Shown here: positions 7,827-15,757 of the stretch, piece by piece | How positions within the stretch are numbered: the stretch's first letter is position 1 | How the letters are laid out: every line of letters begins with the position of its first letter | Assembly: GCF_004117935.1 (NCBI RefSeq) | Contig: NZ_SDOY01000179.1 | Location: 1 to 54,770, forward strand | From: Streptomyces roseicoloratus | Lineage (GTDB): Bacteria > Actinomycetota > Actinomycetes > Streptomycetales > Streptomycetaceae | DNA: 54,770 bases | Direction: 5' to 3' | Notes under the pieces: model-generated | Database searches by the model: none | What the model saw: the letters and a program-made list of their open reading frames with translations, nothing else | Told to the model about the DNA's origin: nothing | Made by a program: the position numbers and the translations under genes

Positions 7827-8255
7827 ATGTCCGGTCCCTATCCGATCCGCGGCTCCGTCTCGCTTCCCGAGGCCGAGCTCATGTGGCGTTTCTCGCGGTC
7901 GTCCGGGCCGGGCGGCCAGCACGTCAACACCAGCGACTCGCAGGTGGAGCTCCGCTTCGACCTGGCGGCGACCGAGGCCCTGCCGGAGGTGTGGAAGGCG
8001 CGGGCCCTGGAGCGGCTCGCCGCGCGCCTCGTGGACGGCGTCCTCACCGTCCGCGCCTCCGAGCACCGTTCCCAGTGGCGCAACCGCGAGACGGCCGCCG
8101 TCCGGCTCGCCGCGCTCCTCGCGGAGGCCACGGCGCCGCCGCCGAAGCCGCGCCGCCCGACGCGGATCCCGCGCGGCATCAACGAGCGGCGGCTGCGGGA
8201 GAAGAAGCAGCGCGCGGAGACCAAGCGCGGCCGACAGGGCCGCGACTGGGGCTGA
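7827..8255 (+). CDS. arfB: Peptidyl-tRNA hydrolase ArfB (ribosome rescue)
   Basis: 142 aa. A class I release-factor-like domain has the catalytic GGQ motif (residues 29-31 in SSGPGGQHVNTSDSQVEL). A basic C-terminal tail follows (RRLREKKQRAETKRGRQGRDWG), the part that in ArfB/YaeJ threads into the empty mRNA channel of stalled ribosomes. It lacks the codon-recognition domains of RF1/RF2, as expected. Start choice is between ATG 7818 and ATG 7827; the latter gives the usual short N-terminus. Divergent from terD. Confidence 0.93.
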   Translation: MSGPYPIRGSVSLPEAELMWRFSRSSGPGGQHVNTSDSQVELRFDLAATEALPEVWKARALERLAARLVDGVLTVRASEHRSQWRNRETAAVRLAALLAEATAPPPKPRRPTRIPRGINERRLREKKQRAETKRGRQGRDWG

Positions 8256-8338
8256 GCCCGAGCCCCCGGCACCGGCTGCCCGACCGCCGGCGCCGCGCCG
8301 CGCCGCGCACCCCGGCTTCCGGGATCCCGCCCGGAGTC

Positions 8339-8523
8339 CGGTGACCACTGCCACCCCGGCGTCCGGTGACCACTGCCACCCCGTCGGCGTCCGGCGGCCA
8401 CTGCCACCCCGTCGGTGTCCGGTGGCCACTGCCACCCCGTCGGTGTCCGGTGGCCACTGCCACCCCAGCGTCGGTGGCCACCGCTACCCCGGAATCCGGC
8501 GGCCACTGCTACCCCAGCGTCCG
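8339..8523. repeat. About 27-bp tandem repeat, seven copies
   Basis: Units of the form GTCCGGTGGCCACTGCCACCC plus CGTCGGT repeat about seven times between the arfB stop (8255) and the flavin reductase stop (8509). The last copy reaches into the reductase's 3' end. Copies abut without spacers, so this is not CRISPR. Confidence 0.9.
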
Positions 8524-9075
8524 GTACCTGCCCCGGAAGTACGTCAGTGGCCCGCCCTCCGCCGACGGCAGGCGGGTGTCGAGGACGCGGCCGATGACGA
8601 GGGTGTGGTCGCCCGCCAGGACGCGGTTCTCCGTGCGGCATTCGAGGGTCGCGAGCGCGCCGCCCATCAGCGGGGCGCCGCTGTGCGTGCCGCGCGTGTA
8701 GGGGAGGTCGGCGAAGAGCAGGCGGTCGCTCACCCGGCCCTTCATCGCGAAGCGGCCGGCGACGTGCCGCTGGCTTTCGGCGAGCACCGAGACCGCCCAC
8801 ACCGGGACGTCGGCGAGCAGGTCGTCCATGCGCGAGCCGTTGCGCAGGCTGACCATGACCAGCGGCGGGTCGAGGGAGACGGAGAGGAAGGCGGTGGCCG
8901 TCATGCCGACGTCCTCGCCGTGCGGGCCGTCGTCCGGGTCATGGGCCGTCACCAGCACCACACCCGCCGCGAGGCGGGACATGGCGGCCTTGAACGCGTC
9001 GTTGCTCACCCCCTCAGCATGAGGGATGGCCAGGTCGACGGCGGTGGTCCCCGAGACGGGCGTCTTCTGCAGCAC
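8509..9075 (-). CDS. Flavin reductase domain protein
   Basis: 188 aa, one flavin_reduct domain: AAMSRLAAGVVLVTAHD near residue 30, GMTATAFLSVSLDPPLVMVSLRNGSRMDDLL (FMN binding) and a C-terminal GPLTYFRGRYRTLG. Such proteins supply reduced FMN/FAD to two-component monooxygenases, or bind flavin directly. No oxygenase partner is adjacent; the FAD monooxygenase at 0.2-1.4 kb belongs to a class that needs none. Convergent with arfB across a tandem repeat and divergent from cdgB. Confidence 0.88.
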   Translation of the reverse strand: MLQKTPVSGTTAVDLAIPHAEGVSNDAFKAAMSRLAAGVVLVTAHDPDDGPHGEDVGMTATAFLSVSLDPPLVMVSLRNGSRMDDLLADVPVWAVSVLAESQRHVAGRFAMKGRVSDRLLFADLPYTRGTHSGAPLMGGALATLECRTENRVLAGDHTLVIGRVLDTRLPSAEGGPLTYFRGRYRTLG

Positions 9076-9141
9076 GCTCGCACGCTAGTCCGCGCCCCGC
9101 CCCGCGGGCATCGGGCGTCGGAACCACCCGGCTTCCCTCGT

Positions 9142-9155
9142 GGGTCCTAGGACCC
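9142..9155. promoter_or_regulatory. 14-bp perfect palindrome GGGTCCTAGGACCC
   Basis: Perfect inverted repeat 67 bp upstream of the flavin reductase start. It resembles a dimeric-regulator operator; the regulator is not identified. Confidence 0.45.
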
Positions 9156-9179
9156 GTGGGGACGGGCCGCGGAACCCGG

Positions 9180-9210
9180 CCGGGGCACGCCGCCGCCCGG
9201 CGTGCCCCGG
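9180..9210 (+). terminator. Hairpin with T-tract upstream of cdgB
   Basis: Perfect 13-bp stem (CCGGGGCACGCCG / CGGCGTGCCCCGG), 5-nt loop CCGCC, followed by AAGGGCTTTT on the plus strand. It sits in a divergent promoter region where no upstream plus-strand gene needs it, so it may be an attenuator or an insulator. Confidence 0.55.
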
Positions 9211-9251
9211 AAGGGCTTTTCCGCGGCGGGGCCTCAAGCCCCATCGGGGCT

Positions 9252-9267
9252 TGTGACTTGAGTCACA
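9252..9267. promoter_or_regulatory. Crp-like palindrome upstream of cdgB
   Basis: TGTGACTTGAGTCACA has perfect 7-bp arms and a 2-nt centre. It fits the actinobacterial Crp pattern GTG-N6-G-N-CAC. It lies 137 bp upstream of the cdgB start. Confidence 0.55.
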
Positions 9268-9281
9268 GACAGCAGTATTTG

Positions 9282-9296
9282 CTGACCCTGTGTACC
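9282..9296 (+). promoter_or_regulatory. Candidate BldD box upstream of cdgB
   Basis: CTGACCCTGTGTACC matches the published BldD pattern nTnACnCwGnGTnAn at all but one fixed position. cdgB is a known direct BldD target in S. coelicolor, which supports the call. Confidence 0.6.
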
Positions 9297-9403
9297 GGGT
9301 GCACAGCTCGCTGTGATTCAGTGGCGGGGACAGTGCACCACGAAGCCGATGAAGCCGATGAGAACCCAGGAGTCAGCTGTCGAGGTCTCGGGGAGAGCGA
9401 GCG

Positions 9404-11089
9404 ATGGAGACCGAGTCGGAGCCGTACGTCCGTCTTGCGACCCTGCGGCAGCTGCATCAGGTCGTGGCGGACCTCAACACCGCCCGCAGCCTGGCGGACA
9501 CCGTACAGGCCGTCGCCGACGGCATCGTCGCGGGCCTCAACTACGAGCTGGCCTGCGTCAACCTCGTGCGCCCCGACGGTGACCTGATCGTCTCCGCCTT
9601 CGCCGGCAGCCCCGCCGCCGAGGCCCTGATCACCGGCCGGGTCGGCTCCCGCGCCTCGTGGGACCGCCGCCTGTCCATGGGGCAGGCCTGGGGTGACCTG
9701 CGCTTCATACCGCACACCGAGGGCTGGGTGCTCATCGAGGACGACGTGCCGCAGTGGCACACCGAGGGCCCCGCGCCGCGCTTCGAGGACGAGTGGCACC
9801 CGCACGACCGGCTCTACGCGCCGATGTACTCGCCCGGCGCCCGCTCCGCCCACGGCGGAGGCCCGGGCTCCGGCCGCGAACTGCTCGGCGTGATCTCCGT
9901 CGACCGCCCGCGCAACGGCCGCCACCCCGGCCCCTGGGGCCGCGAGGCCCTCCAGATGTACGCCTCCCAGGCCGCCATCGCGATCAGCAACGCCCGCCTC
10001 CGCTCCAACATGCAGCGCGCCCTCGTCCGCCTGGAACGCGAGCAGCAGGCGCTGCGCGCCAGCGAGGAATCCTTCCGGCAGGCCTTCGAGTACGCGCCCT
10101 CCGGCATGGCCATCGCCGAGATGGGCGGCGACCAGCACGGCCGGCTCCTCCGCACCAACGACGCCCTGTGCCGGCTGCTGGGCCGGCCCGCGTCCGTGAT
10201 GCGCCGCTACTCCTTCGCCGACCTCGTCCACCCCGAGGACATAGGCACCCTGCTCCGCACCTCCGCCGAGGGCGGGCGCGCCGAGCTGCGCCTGAGCCGC
10301 CGCGACGGCACGTACGTCTGGGTGTCGCTGCGGAACTCGGTCGTCGCCGACACCGCCGACGGCCCCCGCTTCCTCCTCACCCACGTCGAGGACATCGAGG
10401 AGCGCAAGCGGCACGAGCTCCAGCTCGCCCACCGCGCCTCGCACGACGCCCTCACGGGCCTCCCCAACAGCGCAGAGCTGCGCTCCCGGCTCTCCGCCCG
10501 GATCTGCGAGCGCCCGTTCGCCGCCGCGACGGCGCGCGAGAACACACCCGGTCTCGAACCTCCGTACGAATACGAGTACGACTACGAGCACGAGCACGGC
10601 TTCGGCTTCTCGTCGGACGGCGGCGTCGCCGGGCCGTACGACCACCACGTGCACACGGTCGCGCCCACCGGCGGCGACGTCGACGACGGGACGAAGGGGC
10701 TCGCGGTTCTCTTCTGCGACCTGGACGGCTTCAAGTCGATCAACGACCGGTTCGGACACCACACCGGCGACGCCGTGCTCATCGAGGTCGCGCGCCGGCT
10801 GACCACGGGCGTGCGGGACGGGGACACGGTCGCGCGGCTCGGCGGCGACGAGTTCGTCGTGCTCGCCGACGGCCTCGGCGCGGCCGACGCGGCCGACCTC
10901 GCGGTCCGGCTGCGGAACGCGATCATCCCGCCGATCCGGGTGGACGGACGGGCGGTGCGGGTCGGGGCCAGTTTCGGCATCGGCTGGGCCGAGTGCGGCA
11001 TGACCGTCGAAGAGGTCCTGAACAGCGCCGACCAGCGGATGTACGTGGAGAAGCGGTCCCGTTCGAAGGTGCACAGACGGGCGGGATAG
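9404..11089 (+). CDS. cdgB: Diguanylate cyclase CdgB (GAF-PAS-GGDEF)
   Basis: 561 aa. A GAF-like sensor occupies about 10-205, a PAS/PAC module about 225-340 (FRQAFEYAPSGMAIAEM to HVEDIEERK), and the GGDEF domain the C-terminus. The active site is intact (GGDEF at 480-484), and an RxxD inhibitory site (R471-D474) lies five residues before it, so c-di-GMP feedback is expected. A roughly 55-residue insert with a YEYEYDYEHEH run separates DALTGLPN from AVLFCDLDGFKSIND, where most GGDEF domains have a short loop. GGGGAGAG precedes the ATG. c-di-GMP controls sporulation timing through BldD; here a BldD box and a Crp-like site lie upstream. Confidence 0.92.
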   Translation: METESEPYVRLATLRQLHQVVADLNTARSLADTVQAVADGIVAGLNYELACVNLVRPDGDLIVSAFAGSPAAEALITGRVGSRASWDRRLSMGQAWGDLRFIPHTEGWVLIEDDVPQWHTEGPAPRFEDEWHPHDRLYAPMYSPGARSAHGGGPGSGRELLGVISVDRPRNGRHPGPWGREALQMYASQAAIAISNARLRSNMQRALVRLEREQQALRASEESFRQAFEYAPSGMAIAEMGGDQHGRLLRTNDALCRLLGRPASVMRRYSFADLVHPEDIGTLLRTSAEGGRAELRLSRRDGTYVWVSLRNSVVADTADGPRFLLTHVEDIEERKRHELQLAHRASHDALTGLPNSAELRSRLSARICERPFAAATARENTPGLEPPYEYEYDYEHEHGFGFSSDGGVAGPYDHHVHTVAPTGGDVDDGTKGLAVLFCDLDGFKSINDRFGHHTGDAVLIEVARRLTTGVRDGDTVARLGGDEFVVLADGLGAADAADLAVRLRNAIIPPIRVDGRAVRVGASFGIGWAECGMTVEEVLNSADQRMYVEKRSRSKVHRRAG

Positions 11090-11165
11090 GCGTCCCCCGG
11101 GTCGTGCCCCGGGCCCGGCCGCCCGGCCGCCGCGCGGGTTCGTTCACCGCTCGTCCACACATCGC

Positions 11166-11197
11166 CTGACCGTCGGCAGGGCCGTTCGAGGTAGGCT
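11166..11197 (+). promoter_or_regulatory. Possible promoter of the membrane-anchored CBM gene
   Basis: CTGACC at 11166-11171 and TAGGCT at 11192-11197, 47 bp before the start codon. The 20-nt spacing is long, so this is tentative. Confidence 0.35.
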
Positions 11198-11243
11198 CGC
11201 CCGGTCGGCGACGGCTGGCGAGCAGTGGATAGGAGTGACCCGG

Positions 11244-12203
11244 ATGGCTGCCGGTAACGACGGCACGAACACGCCCGAGGACGACGATCCGTTCGGCTAC
11301 CTGTACGCGGACGGGCAGGCGGCGGGGGCCCAGCGGCCCCAGGGCGGCGGCTACGGCTACCCGGGTCCGGCGGCGCAGCCGGGCGTCCCGCGCACCTCGT
11401 ACAACCAGGTCCGCACGGTCGGCGAGCGCCAGTACGGCGGCCACGCGCAGCAGCCGCAGGTCCCGCAGCAGCAGGCGTACGGCCAGCCGCACCCGCAGTA
11501 CGCGGCGCCGGAGACGTACCCGGGCGGTGGCCAGCACCGCCCCGGCCCGCCGCAGCCCGCCCCGCGCGGCGGCCGCGGCCCCAACACCAAGGGCCTGCTG
11601 ATCGGCGCCGTGGCGGTCGTCGCGGTGGTCGTGGCGGGCATCACGGCCGCCGTGATCACCAACAGCGGCGACAAGACGAACGGCGCGGGCGGCGGCACGT
11701 CCACGGGCGAGCCGGGCGGCCACGTCTCGGAGTCCCCGTCGGTGACGCCGAGCCAGTCCTCGCAGCCCCAGGCGCCGCTGCCCAAGCAGGACGCGGCGAC
11801 GCTGAAGCTGGGCGGCTCGGCGGCGCTCGCGAGGGACATCAAGGGGGCGGAGGGCGCGGACGGCGCGTACGTGACCGGGTTCAACGCGATCGGCTCGTCG
11901 GTGACCTGGCAGGCGGACGTGCAGGTAGCCGGTGCGTACCGCCTCTACGTGCGGTACGCGATCCCGGCGAAGGACGCCAACGCCACGCTGACGGTCAACG
12001 ACAAGGCCAACAGCAACCCGATAGGCCTGAAGAACTTCATCTCCTCGTCGGACCCGAACCTGGAGAAGAACTGGCAGACGACCTGGGCGCCGGTGGACCT
12101 CAAGCAGGGCACCAACACCATCAAGTTGTCCTGCGAGCAGGGCAACCAGTGTGACGCGCTCTTCGACTGGCTGGAGATCCGCGAGACGCCGCCCGGCGGG
12201 TGA
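11244..12203 (+). CDS. Membrane-anchored protein with C-terminal carbohydrate-binding-like domain
   Basis: 319 aa. Residues 1-110 are a disordered Gly/Gln/Pro/Tyr-rich cytoplasmic stretch. One transmembrane helix lies at about 117-137 (GLLIGAVAVVAVVVAGITAAVI). A Ser/Thr/Pro linker leads to an extracellular beta-sandwich (about 185-316) resembling CBM6/35 galactose-binding folds: GAYRLYVRYAIPAKDANATLTVNDK and LKQGTNTIKLSCEQGNQCDALFDWLEI. A pair of cysteines there may be disulfide-linked. AGGAGTG lies 6 nt before ATG 11244. No catalytic domain is present, so a cell-surface glycan-binding role is inferred. A strong hairpin follows. Confidence 0.75.
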   Translation: MAAGNDGTNTPEDDDPFGYLYADGQAAGAQRPQGGGYGYPGPAAQPGVPRTSYNQVRTVGERQYGGHAQQPQVPQQQAYGQPHPQYAAPETYPGGGQHRPGPPQPAPRGGRGPNTKGLLIGAVAVVAVVVAGITAAVITNSGDKTNGAGGGTSTGEPGGHVSESPSVTPSQSSQPQAPLPKQDAATLKLGGSAALARDIKGAEGADGAYVTGFNAIGSSVTWQADVQVAGAYRLYVRYAIPAKDANATLTVNDKANSNPIGLKNFISSSDPNLEKNWQTTWAPVDLKQGTNTIKLSCEQGNQCDALFDWLEIRETPPGG

Positions 12204-12210
12204 GCGGACC

Positions 12211-12255
12211 GGACACACGGAAGCGGGGCCATGGGGCCCCGCTTCCGTCGTGTCC
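12211..12255. terminator. Bidirectional terminator between convergent genes
   Basis: Long stem: GGAAGCGGGGCC (12219-12230) pairs with GGCCCCGCTTCC (12235-12246), extended by GGACAC/GTGTCC outside. It lies 7 nt after one stop and 8 nt before the other, and can serve both genes. Confidence 0.85.
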
Positions 12256-12263
12256 GGCAGGTG

Positions 12264-13202
12264 TCAGGCCGCCGTCGCCCCCGCCCTCACCGCGATGCGG
12301 GGGAGCAGGGCCTCGTAGGCCGTTTCGTCGTATTCGCCGGCCACCGGGGACAGCACCGTCGCCGCCGAGAGGGCGACGGCGTGGGTGAGGCGGGTGGGCC
12401 AGTCGGCGCCGTCGACCAGGCCGGCGAGGAGTGCCGCGACGGCCGAGTCGCCGGCGCCCGTCGGGTTGCCCTGCACCGGCGCGGGCGGTGCGGCCTGCCA
12501 CAGGCCGTCCGGGGTGGCGGCGAGGACGCCGTCGGGGCCGAGGGAGGTGACGACGGCGTGGGCGCCGCGACGGCGGGCGTCGCGGGTGGCGCGGTGCGGT
12601 TCGCGGGAGCCGGTGAGCTGGGCGAGTTCCGTCGCGTTGGGCTTGACGATGTCGGGGCGGGCGGCGATGCCGCGGCGCAGCGGTTCGCCGCTGGTGTCGA
12701 GCAGGGCGGGGACGCCGGCGGCGCGGGCGAGCCGGACGAGTTCCGCGTAGGCGCCGACGTGGATGCCCGGCGGCAGGCTGCCGCACAGGGCCACGGCCCG
12801 GGCTCCGTCGAGGAGTTCGGTGAAGCGCGCGGTGAACGCGGCCCATTCGTCGGGGGTGATGACCGGGCCGGGCTCGTTGAGCTGGGTGGTGTCGCCGGTC
12901 GCGGCGTCGACGACGGCGACGGTGCGGCGGGTGGATCCGCCGATCGGGACCAGCGCGTCGTGGACCGGGCGGCCGGCGGTGGTGGTGGCGAGCAGGGCGC
13001 GGAGGGTCTCGCCGGTGGCGCCGCCCGCGAAGCCGGTGACGACGGTCTCGTGGCCGAGGGCGCCGAGCACCCGGGCGACGTTGAGGCCCTTGCCGCCGGG
13101 GCGTTCGATGACCTGGGTGACGCGGTGCGAGGCGTGCGGGACGAGGGCCGGGACGCGATAGGTGAGGTCCAGCGCCGTGTTGAGGGTGACCGTGAGGATC
13201 AC
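12264..13202 (-). CDS. PfkB-family sugar-phosphate kinase (1-phosphofructokinase / tagatose-6-phosphate kinase type)
   Basis: 312 aa. It starts with MILTVTLNTALDLTYRV and has the N-terminal PfkB signature PGGKGLNVARVLGALGHETVVTGFAGG and the C-terminal signature NPTGAGDSAVAALLAGL containing the catalytic Asp. These features place it with FruK/LacC-type hexose-phosphate kinases rather than ribokinases. It lies 113 bp downstream of nagA on the same strand, so a role in hexosamine or galactosamine phosphate breakdown is plausible; the substrate cannot be fixed from sequence. GTG start at 13202. Confidence 0.85.
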   Translation of the reverse strand: MILTVTLNTALDLTYRVPALVPHASHRVTQVIERPGGKGLNVARVLGALGHETVVTGFAGGATGETLRALLATTTAGRPVHDALVPIGGSTRRTVAVVDAATGDTTQLNEPGPVITPDEWAAFTARFTELLDGARAVALCGSLPPGIHVGAYAELVRLARAAGVPALLDTSGEPLRRGIAARPDIVKPNATELAQLTGSREPHRATRDARRRGAHAVVTSLGPDGVLAATPDGLWQAAPPAPVQGNPTGAGDSAVAALLAGLVDGADWPTRLTHAVALSAATVLSPVAGEYDETAYEALLPRIAVRAGATAA

Positions 13203-13315
13203 CTGATCCACCCCCTGTCGTCTCGTGTCACCGCCGGTAGCGCCCTGATCATGCCAGGGAGACGGCGGTAGGCCCAGACCCCGGACCGACCGCCGTCCCG
13301 CAACGAGGGGGAAAA

Positions 13316-14461
13316 TCAGCCCACTTGCGGATCGACCACCCATTCGCCCTTGCGCATCACGCCCTTGAGCTCGAAGTCCTCGTCGAGGACGACGAGGTCG
13401 GCGTCCTTGCCGGGCTCCAGGGAGCCGACCCGGTCGTAGACGCCGAGCAGCTTCGCGGGGTTGGCGGAGAGTGCCTGGACGGCGGACTCGACGGGCAGCC
13501 GGTCGACGGTGACCGCGCGCCGGAACGCCCGGTCGAGGGTGAGCGTCGAGCCGGCGATGGAGCCGCCCTCGACGAGCCGCGCGACGCTGTCCTTCACCTC
13601 GACCTCCAGCGGGCCGAGCATGTAGCGGCCGTCGCCGAAGCCGGCGGCGTCCATCGCGTCGGTGATGAAGGCGACGCGTTCCGCGCCGGCGTGGTGGAAG
13701 GCCAGTTCCAGGGCGGCCGGGTGGAGGTGGGTGCCGTCGTTGATGAGCTCGACGGTGACCCGCTCGTCCTCCAGGAGCGCGGCGATCGGGCCGGGCGCGC
13801 GGTGTCCGAGGGCGGGCATCGCGTTGAAGAGGTGGGTGGCGACGGTGGCGCCCGCGTCGATGGCGTCGCGCGTCTGCTCGTACGTGGCGTCGGTGTGCCC
13901 GACGGCGGCGATCACGCCGTGTTCGGCGAGCAGCCGTACGGAGTCGAGGCCGCCGGGCAGCTCGGTGGCGAGGGTGACCATGCGGGCCTGGCCGCGCGCG
14001 GCGTCGATCAGCTTGCGCACCTCGGCGGGCTCGGGGTCGCGCAGCAGCGTCTCGTCGTGGGCGCCCTTGCGGCAGGGCGAGATGAACGGGCCCTCGAAGT
14101 GGATGCCGGCGATGTCGCCCTGCTCGGCGAGCTCGGAGAGCAGGCCGGCGCGCTGGGTGAGGAAGTCCATCTCGCCGGTGACGAAGGAGGCGACGACGGT
14201 GGTCGTGCCGTGCTGCCGGTGGGTGCGGACGCCGGTGAGGACGTCGTCGACGGTGCCGGAGGTGAAGGAGGCGCCGCCGCCGCCGTGGTTGTGGAGGTCG
14301 ACGAAGCCGGGCACCAGCCAGTGACCGCTGAGGTCGAGGGTGGCGGCGTCCTGGTGGGCGGCTCCGGCGATGCGGCCGTTCTCGACGATCACTCGTCCGT
14401 TCTCGACGATCCCGGTCGGCAGCACCACGCGGGCCCCCGCGAGAACTGTGGAAACGGCCAT
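13316..14461 (-). CDS. nagA: N-acetylglucosamine-6-phosphate deacetylase
   Basis: 381 aa, usual length. Amidohydrolase fold with LVPGFVDLHNHGGGGASF (metal-site His57, His59), the metal ligand Glu123 in GIHFEGPFISPCRKGAH, AVGHTDATYEQ, THLFNAMPALGHRAPG and the catalytic Asp in FITDAMDAAG. It converts GlcNAc-6-phosphate to glucosamine-6-phosphate in the cytoplasm. Its ATG overlaps the nagK stop by one base (TGATG), so the two are translationally coupled: nagK makes GlcNAc-6-P and nagA deacetylates it. The operon is preceded by a dre-like DasR site. Confidence 0.95.
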   Translation of the reverse strand: MAVSTVLAGARVVLPTGIVENGRVIVENGRIAGAAHQDAATLDLSGHWLVPGFVDLHNHGGGGASFTSGTVDDVLTGVRTHRQHGTTTVVASFVTGEMDFLTQRAGLLSELAEQGDIAGIHFEGPFISPCRKGAHDETLLRDPEPAEVRKLIDAARGQARMVTLATELPGGLDSVRLLAEHGVIAAVGHTDATYEQTRDAIDAGATVATHLFNAMPALGHRAPGPIAALLEDERVTVELINDGTHLHPAALELAFHHAGAERVAFITDAMDAAGFGDGRYMLGPLEVEVKDSVARLVEGGSIAGSTLTLDRAFRRAVTVDRLPVESAVQALSANPAKLLGVYDRVGSLEPGKDADLVVLDEDFELKGVMRKGEWVVDPQVG

Positions 14462-15441
14462 CAGGCGGATACCTCCGAGTCGGTGGGGCGGTCGAGGGTG
14501 CTGCTGAGGGTGCTGTCGGTCGCGTGGGCGAGCAGGTCCCAGGCCAGGAGGCCCGCGCCCAGACATCCGGCGGTGTCCCCGAGCGCCGCCGGGACGACGG
14601 CGGGCAGCTTCTGGAAGGTGACGCGCTGCTCCACGGCGGCCCGAAGGGGTGTGAACAAGGTTTCCCCCGCCTCGGCGAGACCGCCACCGATGATGAGCGT
14701 GCGGGGGTCCAGCAGGGTGAGGGCGGTGACCAGGCCGTCCGCGAGGGCGTCGACGGCGTCCTGCCACACCCGTACGGCCGCGGGGTCGCCGGACTCGACG
14801 GCCTTGGCACAGTCGGCGGCGTCCGCCTCGGGGTCGCCGGAGGCCTCGGCCCAGGCGACCGAGACGGCGGAGGCGGAGGCGTACCGTTCCAGGCAGCCGC
14901 GCTGGCCGCAGCCGCACTCCGTGCCGCCCGGGCGGACGACGATGTGGCCGATCTCGCCGGCGTAGCCGTGGGCGCCGGCCTCGATCTCGCCGCCGATGCC
15001 GATGGCGCCCGCGATGCCGGTGCCGAGCGGCACGAAGAGGAAGCGGTCGGCGCCGTTGCCGGCCCCGATCCGGCCCTCGGCGAGGCCGCCGGTGCGCACG
15101 TCGTGGCCGAGGGCGACGGGGATGCCGCCGAGGCGCTCGCTGAGCAGCGCGCGCATCGGGACGTCGCGCCAGCCGAGGTTGGCGGCGTAGACGGCGATGC
15201 CGTTCGTGGCGTCGACGATTCCGGGTACGGCGACTCCGGCGGCCGCGGCGGGCTCGCCGTAGCGTTCCTGGCCGAGGGCGCGCAGCTCGGCGGCGAAGCC
15301 GAGGATCGTCTCGACGACGGCCTCGGGTCCGCGCTCGCGGCCGGTGGCGCGGCGGGCCTCGTGGAGCAGGGTGCCGTCCGCCCCGACGAGGGCGGCCTTC
15401 ATGCCGGTGCCGCCCACATCGAGGGCGATGACGTGTCTCAC
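14461..15441 (-). CDS. nagK: N-acetylglucosamine kinase (ROK family)
   Basis: 326 aa. ATP-binding DVGGTGMKAALV at the N-terminus, the ROK motif PLGTGIAGAIGIGGEIEAG and the zinc-binding CGCGQRGCLERYAS with three cysteines are all present. The fused gene order nagK-nagA is the known Streptomyces arrangement for cytosolic GlcNAc phosphorylation and deacetylation, which distinguishes it from glucokinase paralogues. GTG start at 15441. A dre-like operator lies 29-44 bp upstream, near the expected -35 region, consistent with repression by DasR and release by glucosamine-6-phosphate. Confidence 0.92.
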   Translation of the reverse strand: MRHVIALDVGGTGMKAALVGADGTLLHEARRATGRERGPEAVVETILGFAAELRALGQERYGEPAAAAGVAVPGIVDATNGIAVYAANLGWRDVPMRALLSERLGGIPVALGHDVRTGGLAEGRIGAGNGADRFLFVPLGTGIAGAIGIGGEIEAGAHGYAGEIGHIVVRPGGTECGCGQRGCLERYASASAVSVAWAEASGDPEADAADCAKAVESGDPAAVRVWQDAVDALADGLVTALTLLDPRTLIIGGGLAEAGETLFTPLRAAVEQRVTFQKLPAVVPAALGDTAGCLGAGLLAWDLLAHATDSTLSSTLDRPTDSEVSA

Positions 15442-15469
15442 GGGGAACAGTCTCGCGCGTGGGCACCCG

Positions 15470-15485
15470 AAAGGTCTAGTCCACT
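15470..15485. promoter_or_regulatory. dre-like DasR site upstream of nagK
   Basis: AAAGGTCTAGTCCACT matches the DasR consensus (A, C/G, TGGTCTAGACCA, C/G, T) at 13 of 16 positions, including the GGTCTAG core and the CCA half. Confidence 0.75.
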
Positions 15486-15566
15486 GTGGAGATTGTTGCC
15501 GTCGGATACAAAATCACCCGGGCGGCCCAGGTCCGAGGTCGGCGGGGCGGGGGCCGTGTGGAGCGT

Positions 15567-15582
15567 TTTGGTCCAGACCAGA
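15567..15582. promoter_or_regulatory. dre-like DasR site upstream of the sugar-binding lipoprotein gene
   Basis: TTTGGTCCAGACCAGA matches the dre consensus at 12 of 16 positions with an intact TGGTC-AGACCAG core. It lies about 28 bp upstream of TAGTGT (15610-15615), a possible -10 for the rightward gene. Confidence 0.75.
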
Positions 15583-15757
15583 TGCCGAAAATGAAAGCTA
15601 ACCGCCGGGTAGTGTCGGACCCGACGGAGCGATCCCTTCCGTATGGGGCGGTGCGTTGCCGAAGCGATATGTGAGTGGTGTAGACCTCCGTCGCCGGCCG
15701 GGTGGAAACTTGCGGCCGACGGTGATCTCGACGAAGAGCAAAGGGTGGGTTACGGCT

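Noticed and set aside
7634..7828. 65-residue N-terminal extension of TerD
   Set aside because: It covers the divergent promoter region; TerD family proteins start at MAVSLSKGGNV and AAGGGAC precedes that ATG.
8339..8523. CRISPR-like direct repeats
   Set aside because: Units abut directly and drift in sequence; there are no unique spacers and no cas genes.
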